From Symbiodinium natans (lineage: Eukaryota > Sar > Dinophyceae > Suessiales > Symbiodiniaceae): a stretch of 15,494 nucleotides of DNA. The stretch covers positions 501,581 to 517,074 of the forward strand of contig CAJNDS010002210.1 in the NCBI GenBank assembly GCA_905221605.1, in the 5' to 3' direction. The notes beneath the pieces were generated by a model. The model was not told where the DNA came from. It searched no databases and was given only the letters and a program-made list of their open reading frames with translations. Both the position numbers and the translations under genes were made by a program. Below, in pieces: positions 7,348 to 13,222 of this stretch (positions are counted from its first letter, which is position 1; every line of letters begins with the position of its first letter).

Positions 7348-7390
7348 CAAGCCCCCCTACCCTCTCAGACCCGGAACTTTCCACTGGTAA

Positions 7391-7477
7391 GCTGAAGCCT
7401 GGCACCAGGAGGAGGAGGAGGAGGTTGCCGACAACGAGGAGGGGATGCTACAGGAGGCGGGCGGTTTCAGGGTTTAG
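7391..7477 (+). other. Acidic coding-like island
   Basis: Frame opening after TAA at 7388-7390, reading AEAWHQEEEEEVADNEEGML and ending in a TAG formed by TTTAGGG. The GGA/GAG run could also be a simple repeat. Followed by a short TTTAGGG array (about 7467-7494). Positions 7495-7666 show no feature I can name. Confidence 0.2.
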
Positions 7478-7666
7478 GGTTTAGGGTTTAGGGTAAAGGG
7501 GGATCAGGGTGATGTGTCCAGATGCACGAAAGGAATCAAAGGGCTGTCGGATGTAGGGGTTTCGGAGGCTCCCAATCTGGATGGGGTTCAGGGGTTGAAG
7601 GTGGCAGGGGGTTGAGGTACCCCCAATGATAACTGCACCTTTGAGCCCCGTAAGTCCCCTAAGTAG

Positions 7667-7798
7667 GTTGTAAGTAGACTTCTAACTGGGGTTATAAGTG
7701 CCCATGAACCTCTGAATAGGGTTGAAGCTTTGGCTTCTGAGGCCTCCGAACGCTTGGACACTACAACCTTCCCATCCTGCAGAGCCTGTCCACGTTGA
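7667..7798 (+). other. Coding-like island
   Basis: 44-codon open frame without an ATG, including LLTGVISAHEPLNRVEALAS and ASERLDTTTFPSC. It ends in TGA just before the TTTAGGG array at about 7807-7838. Possibly an exon; support is compositional only. Confidence 0.2.
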
Positions 7799-7806
7799 GT
7801 ACTGCA

Positions 7807-7838
7807 GGTTTAGGGTTTAGGGTTTAGGGTTTAGGGTT
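7807..7838. repeat. TTTAGGG array
   Basis: Four and a half tandem TTTAGGG units on the plus strand. Confidence 0.9.
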
Positions 7839-7859
7839 ATTTGGCTGTCTCACAAGGAG

Positions 7860-8329
7860 ATGACTTCCCCCAAACATGACAATGCTTGGAACCCACAAGT
7901 GGGTAACCTTATTCTGGGAAGCCGGCTCGGGCGCAGATCTTGCTGTCAGGTCACCGTGCAGACCATGGAAACGGTGAAACAAGAGCTCCGCGACTTGGTC
8001 CATCAAATAGAGCGCCAGCTGGTGTTTAGGTTCAGGGTTCAGGTTCGGGCGGTGTGGGTGTTGTGCAAGAGGCATGTATTTTCGGAGACGTTCGGCACGA
8101 AGGTGGAGTCCTAACAGATTTTGGGAAGCAGATGGGCATTCCATTCACGATGGGACTGCGCAAAGTGGGAGTGGGATGCCGATCTGCAAGCCGTGAGCCC
8201 GAAAGCTGCTACGCAGATAGCAGCGCCAGATGCTGCAGTTGCTCCAAGTTGTGCCCGTGGCCGCTTTATGTAGGATGCCGCATTGAAGACTCATTCTGCA
8301 GTAAACCCGAAACCTTCAAGCCCCTGTAA
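7860..8329 (+). pseudogene. Coding-like region in two frames
   Basis: The frame from ATG 7860 encodes a helical stretch (VQTMETVKQELRDLVHQIER) and closes at 8113. A telomere-like remnant (TTTAGGTTCAGGGTTCAGG, 8024-8042) sits just after the helical part. Another frame is then open from about 8054 and reads GDVRHEGGVLTDFGKQMGIP before becoming Cys-rich. The frame change across a telomere-like scar suggests either a spliced insertion or a frameshifted relic. No family recognised. Confidence 0.35.
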
Positions 8330-8403
8330 CTTGAAATTATTCGAAACTCATTGAAACTTTCCCGGAAACTTTCCCAGGACCTGAACCCTCATCAATTTCA
8401 AGA

Positions 8404-8558
8404 AGCCCTAAACTCCAAACCCCAAACCCCAAACCCCAAACCCCAAACCCCAAACCCCAAACCCCAAACCCCAAACCCCAAACCCCAAACCCCAAACCCC
8501 AAACCCTAAACCCTAAACCCTAAACCCTAAACCCTAAACCCTAAACCCTAAACCCTAG
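8404..8558. repeat. CCCCAAA block followed by CCCTAAA array
   Basis: About thirteen CCCCAAA units then seven or eight CCCTAAA units. To its left (8330-8403), GAAACTTTCCC occurs twice in tandem. Confidence 0.95.
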
Positions 8559-8573
8559 GAACAGGAAGACTGA

Positions 8574-8660
8574 AATCTTGTAACTGCGCGACCGCTGTCG
8601 GCCCCAGGAATGCTCACGGGCATGCCGGAGGTGTACTGCATCTCCACGCGGCGCAGGCCC
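8574..8660 (+). other. Coding-like island between two arrays
   Basis: Open frame reading TARPLSAPGMLTGMPEVYCI then STRRRP, bounded by telomere-type arrays on both sides. Protein-like, high GC. Possible isolated exon. Confidence 0.25.
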
Positions 8661-8846
8661 CTAAACCCTAAACCCTAAACCCTAAACCCTAAACCCTAAA
8701 CCCTAAACCCTAAACCCTAAACCCTAAACCCTAAACCCTAAACCCTAAACCCTAAACCCTAAACCCTAAACCCTAAAGCCCTAAACCCTAAACCCTAAAC
8801 CCTAGACCCCAGACCCTAGACCCCAGACCCGAAACCCTATGAACCC
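8657..8846. repeat. Longest CCCTAAA array
   Basis: About 26 units; the right third carries alternating CCCTAGA and CCCCAGA variants. No duplicated flanks found. Confidence 0.95.
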
Positions 8847-8959
8847 TAAACCCAGCCTTCGCAGCAAAACTGTAGGGTCTTTAGGGTTGTGGAAGGGTTT
8901 ACAGAGTTAGAGGGTCCGCAGCACTGCTTGGGGGCTTTACGGAGTAACTGTTCGCGATG

Positions 8960-8961
<2 letters not shown>

Positions 8962-9015
<54 letters not shown>
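8962..9015. repeat. (GT)27 microsatellite
   Basis: Uninterrupted GT dinucleotide repeat on the plus strand. It produces a meaningless Thr-His frame on the minus strand. Confidence 0.98.
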
Positions 9016-9016
<1 letters not shown>

Positions 9017-9126
9017 GTGAGAATCAAGTCTGGGCGAGGTGAGCCGCATATTGCTTGTTGGCTGTTGGCGCGCTTGCGTTTAAAGTGCGTTCTTTTGAAC
9101 CCGTCCTAGCAAATTGAAGAAACAAT

Positions 9127-9193
9127 CCCTAAACCACCCTAAACCCTAAACCCTAAACCCTAAACCTTAAACCCTAAACCCTAAACCCTAGAC
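9127..9193. repeat. CCCTAAA array
   Basis: About eight units with a CCTTAAA variant. Positions 9194-9291 contain no recognisable gene. Confidence 0.9.
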
Positions 9194-9291
9194 CCGGTGG
9201 CTTCAACAGAGCATCCTCACGCCCAAGTCAGGCACTTGACTTGTCTGTAGCCTGCCTTGCCATTCCTGACCAACAGTCATCGGTTCCCCTA

Positions 9292-9381
9292 CTAGGGTCT
9301 GGGGTCTAGGGTTTAGGGTTTAGAGTTTAGGGTTTAGGGTTTAGGGTTAGGGTCTAGGGTCTAGGGTTTAGGGTTTAGGGT
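9292..9381. repeat. TTTAGGG array with TCTAGGG variants
   Basis: About twelve G-rich units; TCTGGGG/TCTAGGG variants at the left edge and in the middle mirror the CCCTAGA variants seen elsewhere. Confidence 0.9.
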
Positions 9382-9405
9382 TTGCTGTGATAGGGCGTAG
9401 ATGCT

Positions 9406-9543
9406 GTGAAGGTTAGGATGCAGCAGCGGCTCGAATGCCTCGGCAAATGCGCAGAGCAGCTCCTGGCCCGATATTGGAGGGCCATCAAAAACTTTTCTCC
9501 CACCCCACGCCGTCCGAGGCGGCAAAACCACCCAAACCTATTC
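9406..9543 (+). other. Coding-like island, helical
   Basis: Frame reading VRMQQRLECLGKCAEQLLAR then YWRAIKNFSPTPRRP, directly after a telomere-type array. The amphipathic helical pattern looks real. Beyond about 9540 the same frame runs into repeat-derived sequence. No family recognised. Confidence 0.3.
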
Positions 9544-9639
9544 CTTTTAGGGTTTAGGCCTAAACTCATGACAATCGCTTACTTTCAAAAAAAACATTCC
9601 CCAAGAATAAGGTTTGTAGCCAGGTCCCGGCTGACAGGG

Positions 9640-10090
9640 TTAGCGGGGGCCACAAGAGGTGGGCAGAAGGGCCAACGAGAGCCGGGCCAGACGGGGGCCA
9701 GCGGGGCTCAGGAGAGAAGGGGCCAAAACTGCCCAAAGCAAGGTGTGGGTTGATTTTGTGGGGGGCCTGAGCTGAGAAGGGCCGAAAGGGCCAAGGGTCA
9801 AGGGGGCCAAGAAAGGCCAGAGCCAGAGGCCAGAGGGCTGGGGGACCGGGACGCCAGGATGGGTCAGGGGGAAGGGGGGTGGGGGGGCTTAGGGGGGCCA
9901 GAGGGGCCCAGGGGGGCCCAGGGGGGCCCAGGGGGGGCCAGGGAGGGCCAGGGGGGTTGGGGGGGCGGGGGTCAGGGGGGTCAGGGGGGTCAGGGGGGGC
10001 CAGGGAGGCCAGGGGGGGCCGGGGGAGGGGCAGGAAGGGCCAGGGGGGGCCAGGGGGGGCCAGGGGGGGCCCGGCGGGCCAGAAGGGCCA
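9640..10090. repeat. G-rich GGGGGCCAG minisatellite
   Basis: Diverged GGGCCAGA-type units from about 9640, becoming a tight 9-11 bp repeat (GGGGGGCCA, GGGGGGTCA) at about 9880-10075. The plus strand is very G-rich with many runs of five or more G, so G-quadruplex formation is likely. The Gly/Arg frame on plus and the Pro-rich frame on minus are repeat artefacts. Confidence 0.9.
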
Positions 10091-10266
10091 GATCAGCTTT
10101 TTGAGCACCCGCTCTGCCTGGCCTGGCCTGAGGCCCCCTGGTCCCTGGACACGCTGCGGTGGGGGCTCCGGGTCCTCCTGGCCTGAGGGCCTTGGGGTAC
10201 CCCCCCCCGAAATGCCAGCCCCATCCAGGGTCAAGACCTTGGGGTTTAGGGTATTTACTTTATTAA

Positions 10267-10286
10267 GGGGACCAGTACTGGTCCCC
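10267..10286. other. Perfect 20-bp palindrome
   Basis: GGGGACCAGTACTGGTCCCC equals its own reverse complement. It could form a cruciform or be a protein site, or be a chance relic of an inverted-repeat element. Confidence 0.6.
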
Positions 10287-10399
10287 GGGAGAACCTGCTC
10301 CGGTACCGGGCCCATCGTGGGTGCTACCGACCTCCGGGCTGCAGGAGGCGGGCAAGCGACCTGGGTCGACTTTCGCCATACAGGTCGAAGGGCTTAAGC

Positions 10400-10426
10400 G
10401 CCGCCCCCCCTCTGTAGGGGGGCGGC
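10400..10426. other. GC-rich hairpin
   Basis: GCCGCCCCCC and GGGGGGCGGC arms around a short TCTGTA-type loop, immediately left of a TTTAGGG array. No T-run follows, so there is no reason to call it a terminator. Confidence 0.5.
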
Positions 10427-10436
10427 CTAGGCCCTG

Positions 10437-10512
10437 AGTTTAGGGTTTAGGGTTTAGGGTTTAGGGTTTAGGGTCTAGGGTTTAGGGTTTAGGCTTTAGG
10501 GTTTAGGGTTTA
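10437..10512. repeat. TTTAGGG array
   Basis: About eleven units with one TCTAGGG and one TTTAGGC variant. It abuts the inverted-repeat element at 10513-10603. Confidence 0.9.
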
Positions 10513-10603
10513 GGGCTACTACCCCCCTACTGCTGTCACAATTAAGGCTATTTAGGGATAGTTAAGCCTACTTAAGGTTAGAGGGGGGCTAGTAGGGGAG
10601 CCC
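10513..10603. mobile_element. MITE-like inverted-repeat element
   Basis: Ends GGGCTACTACCCCCC and GGGGGGCTAGTAGGGGAGCCC are imperfect inverted repeats. The interior is AT-richer, with AATTAAGGCTATTTAGG and GTTAAGCCTACTTAAGG segments. About 91 bp, no coding capacity. The TTAAGG motif also occurs in the elements near 14755 and 15310. The left flank is telomeric, so no target duplication can be scored. Confidence 0.5.
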
Positions 10604-10607
10604 ATGA

Positions 10608-10712
10608 AACAGGTGTCGCAAGCGCCATGACTTCCCCAAGCTGGTTCACGACATCAAGCGCGCCGTGGCCGAGCATCTTCGTGAGCGCCAGAGAGAGTCG
10701 GTCTTGGTGTAG
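10608..10712 (+). pseudogene. 35-codon C-terminal exon candidate
   Basis: Reads RKRHDFPKLVHDIKRAVAEH then LRERQRESVLV and TAG; basic and helical. It follows an inverted-repeat element as exons do elsewhere in the window. The DFPKL-(x)n-K-R pattern is reminiscent of the helical part after the G domain in IRG-type GTPases, which would fit the NKID fragment at 6099, but the two lie 4.3 kb apart and are unconnected here. Confidence 0.35.
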
Positions 10713-10725
10713 TCTGGAGTCTTGG

Positions 10726-10777
10726 AGGGTTTAGGGTTTAGGGTTTAGGGTTTAGGGTTTAGGGTTTAGGGTTTAGG
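10726..10777. repeat. TTTAGGG array
   Basis: Seven units. A 16-codon frame at 10805-10852 (MDNWCTWCEAVAETL) lies to the right but is too short to call. Confidence 0.9.
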
Positions 10778-10874
10778 CTTGGTCGGTGAGGGTCCAGAGC
10801 AGGGATGGACAATTGGTGTACTTGGTGTGAGGCTGTGGCAGAGACTCTGTAAGTAGGATCGCTTAAATGTACGT

Positions 10875-10900
10875 AACCCTAAACCCTAAACCCTAAACCC
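10875..10900. repeat. Short CCCTAAA array
   Basis: Three and a half canonical units. Confidence 0.85.
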
Positions 10901-11031
10901 TTGTTCCCAAAAGCATAGTTCAGCAGTCGCACCCACTATTTCTGAATTCGAAGCGCTGCCCGGATGCCACTGAGCCAAAGCACGAAGAGCTCGAAACCCT
11001 ACACCCTAAACACTCAGCCCTAACCCCTTAA
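10901..11031 (+). other. Coding-like island
   Basis: Open frame reading VQQSHPLFLNSKRCPDATEP then KHEELETL before entering degenerate CCCTAAA sequence (about 10996-11065), where it stops. Possible exon, compositional support only. Positions 11066-11183 show nothing. Confidence 0.25.
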
Positions 11032-11183
11032 CCCCAAGCCCTAAACCCTAAACCCTAAACACCCTGAACCCCTCGGATGACCTGCCTGGGGTTTCAGCCC
11101 TACTTTCCCTGAACTTCATGCGCTGCAGCGCCTGAAAACCCATGGATGAACGCCGTCTAGAGCTTTTGTGCTTTGGGGTATGG

Positions 11184-11238
11184 AGGGTTTAGGGTTTAGG
11201 GTTTCGGGTTTAGGGTTCAGGGTTTAGGGTTTAGGGCT
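11184..11238. repeat. TTTAGGG array
   Basis: About seven units with TTTCGGG and TTCAGGG variants. Confidence 0.9.
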
Positions 11239-11483
11239 TAGCCCCCAAAAGGGTTTCGGTTTCGGGGCTTATCGGGAGCAATGGTAAAGAGCCCCTGAAC
11301 CCGGAAGCGCGCTCGTGGCTGGGCATATGCCGACTGCCGTTTGGCAACTGCACAGTGCAAGAATCTTCCGAGCAGTCTTCGGCGCGATTTGTTGGATCCA
11401 TCCGAGAATTCCCAACCCTTCTTAGATTTTTAGCTGATTTTCGTACACTATTCCATAAGATATCTTTTTGTATTAAAAGATGA
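11235..11483 (+). pseudogene. 83-codon open frame lacking ATG
   Basis: Open from a TAG in the array to TGA, with no ATG. It reads EARSWLGICRLPFGNCTVQE and later REFPTLLRFLADFRTLFHKI; the last half is hydrophobic and basic. Absence of a start fits an internal or terminal exon. A minus-strand frame over the same bases is an Asn/Thr/Gln repeat artefact of the adjacent octamer repeat. No family recognised. Confidence 0.35.
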
Positions 11484-11490
11484 TTATGTT

Positions 11491-11608
11491 CTTCTGTTGT
11501 TCTGTTGTTCTGTTGTTTTGTTGTTTTGTTGTTTTGTTGTTTTGTTGTTTTGTTGTTCTGTTGTTCTGTTGTTCTGTTGTTCTGTTGTTCTGTTGTTCTG
11601 TTGTCATG
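11491..11608. repeat. 8-bp tandem repeat TTGTTYTG
   Basis: About fifteen units: TTGTTCTG at both ends and TTGTTTTG in the middle. The symmetrical placement of the C and T variants suggests expansion from the centre. Confidence 0.95.
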
Positions 11609-11814
11609 TTGTGATATTGTCATATGTCATATGCTGCAAATAGATTGTTCTACTGTTTCATTAGAGTTTTGTATATTTCTAACAAGCCTTATGCTGCGTG
11701 AGACCCGAGAAACCTGTACCCTCAGCCACAAGCCCCGAAAAGAGCATTTAGGATGCAGGGTTCGGTGTGTAAGTTGGGCTTTGTTTCAGGGGTGAAGCCT
11801 TGCGGCTTAATTGT

Positions 11815-11890
11815 AAGGGTTTAGGGTTTAGGGTTTAGGGTTTAGGGTTTAGGGTTTAGGGTTTAGGGTTTAGGGTTTAGGGGGTTTAGG
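11815..11890. repeat. TTTAGGG array
   Basis: About ten perfect units. Between the octamer repeat and this array (11609-11814) a weak frame reads MLRETRETCTLSHKPRKEHL (from 11691), with low support. Confidence 0.95.
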
Positions 11891-11900
11891 TTGCGTGTAG

Positions 11901-11984
11901 CAGCATTTCCGGTTTGGGGGTTTGGGACTCGAAATCAAAGTTACCCAGCTAAAGATGTTGCAAAGCTCTTCTCTCGCAGTCTGA
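11901..11984 (+). other. Coding-like island
   Basis: Frame after a TAG reading GGLGLEIKVTQLKMLQSSSL and ending in TGA. Short; possible exon. Confidence 0.2.
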
Positions 11985-12060
11985 CGCAAGGGCTTTGGTT
12001 GTTGCTGCTAGCTCCAGTTTAAACTGCAAACCCTGGGCGCGAAAGCCTAAACCATACTAG

Positions 12061-12150
12061 GACTGGGCTCTAGGCTCTGGCATTCCCAAGGTCCAGAACT
12101 GCTTGCAGCAGTTCTGGAACCGAGACCGGCAGAAGACCACGGCTGCGTAA
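12061..12150 (+). other. 30-codon 3'-exon candidate containing a hairpin
   Basis: Reads SGIPKVQNCLQQFWNRDRQK then TTAA and TAA. It contains a perfect 10-bp inverted repeat, CCAGAACTGC (12093-12102) and GCAGTTCTGG (12108-12117), with a 5-base loop. The protein-like composition and the hairpin may be independent. Confidence 0.3.
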
Positions 12151-12414
12151 AGTACAGTTGATACCTTTTTAGATGTGTTTGTCTGTTGGGTGTTGCTTTG
12201 ACTTGTAAACAGCCAAAACCGGCCAAACTCCCCAATGAGCCCTACACTCTCAACCCTAAAAGGGAAGGGAAGGGGAGCGGGGTATGCGAAACGGGTGGGA
12301 AGCAAAGGGGGCTGGGGGGGCTAGACTCCCCACTCGTCTGTGTTGTGTTCGGTTATCTTCCATTCGGGAAGATTGGGCTCATGCCCAAAAAGCCGTGGCA
12401 TGGGACCCAAAATA

Positions 12415-12570
12415 CATGCACGTATGTGTATATACATGTATTGATTTATGTATTATGTATTTGTACATATATATACATACATATACATATTTATTTATTT
12501 ATATACTTATTTACCCATCTACCTATCTATTTATTTATCTATTCGTACTTAGATTCATTTTATATACTCA
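12415..12570. repeat. AT-rich ATAC/TTTA simple repeat
   Basis: Mixed ATAC, TATT and CTAT tetranucleotide tracts without coding capacity. Positions 12151-12414 to its left show no feature beyond G-rich sequence. Confidence 0.85.
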
Positions 12571-12631
12571 TGGCTGCTAGCTTCTAAGCCTTGGTTCCAC
12601 TTTGTGGAATCCGCAGGATCCCTGACTGCGC

Positions 12632-13186
12632 CTAAACGCCCTTAGCTTCCAGTTTTTTGCGGCTCTCCGATGCCTGCCAAATGGCAGCCACTCCGGCAGA
12701 GAACAGCTTCGTGCAGGGCCGCGCAGGTGCTACAGGCCCGACCAGGCCTCGTAGGGTCATCAACCCGGACAAAAGACCCGGTTTAAAAAGGGGAAGGCAG
12801 GGTTCTTCTACAGTAGAATGGTAGGATGAAGGAATACGACTAGCAAGAACCATCATACAAGCCGGGCTGACTACTCCCCGTGTTGCCTGAGCGCCGCAAC
12901 CTCTGCCCTGCCGAAGCTCATGAGCTCCTGTGCACAAGTGGGCGTTGAAAAGAATGGCTGAGTTACCAGGTGCTTGGATCAGGACCTCCAGTATTCTTGA
13001 GATTGTGTGTAGATTTTGAAGAGCACAGGCATGGACACCTTTGTGCAACTTCGTCCCTTCGATTACCTCGGTCCTCAACCCTGCGCTGGCCGCTGACCTC
13101 CCCCAAAGACAGCAGCAAGCAGTAGACTCCAAGCCCTGCACCTTCAGACCTAGCATGATTTCTAATCCCACCCTAATTTGCCTCAC
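12632..13186 (-). CDS. Uncertain 184-residue minus-strand ORF
   Basis: The longest uninterrupted minus-strand frame that is not repeat-derived, with stretches such as LHTISRILEVLIQAPGNSAI. Against it, the plus strand of 12945-13120 has an equally protein-like 58-codon frame without ATG (KEWLSYQVLGSGPPVFLRLC, then VDFEEHRHGHL) that could be an upstream exon of gene 2. Imperfect inverted segments at about 12760-12768 and 12861-12870 (CAACCCGG / CCGGGCTG) may mark another element. No family recognised; at most one of the two frames is likely real. Confidence 0.25.
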   Translation of the reverse strand: MRQIRVGLEIMLGLKVQGLESTACCCLWGRSAASAGLRTEVIEGTKLHKGVHACALQNLHTISRILEVLIQAPGNSAILFNAHLCTGAHELRQGRGCGAQATRGVVSPACMMVLASRIPSSYHSTVEEPCLPLFKPGLLSGLMTLRGLVGPVAPARPCTKLFSAGVAAIWQASESRKKLEAKGV

Positions 13187-13222
13187 TCTGTATCCTCAAC
13201 CCCAAATCTAGCCAGGCCGTGA

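Noticed and set aside
8846-9049. Minus-strand frame with a Thr-His run
   Set aside because: Translation of the GT microsatellite.
9566-10315. 249-residue Pro-rich minus-strand frame and Gly/Arg-rich plus-strand frames
   Set aside because: They follow the G-rich minisatellite unit; composition comes from the repeat, not from protein selection.
10400-10426. GC hairpin as a transcription terminator
   Set aside because: No T-run, and the window is eukaryotic; a rho-independent terminator is not expected.
11231-11623. 130-residue minus-strand Asn/Thr/Gln-rich frame and plus-strand Cys/Val/Leu-rich frame
   Set aside because: Most of their length is the 8-bp TTGTTYTG repeat.
12758-12870. Possible introner with CAACCCGG / CCGGGCTG ends
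   Set aside because: No matching 4-bp duplication at the edges and the inverted match is only about 8 bp.
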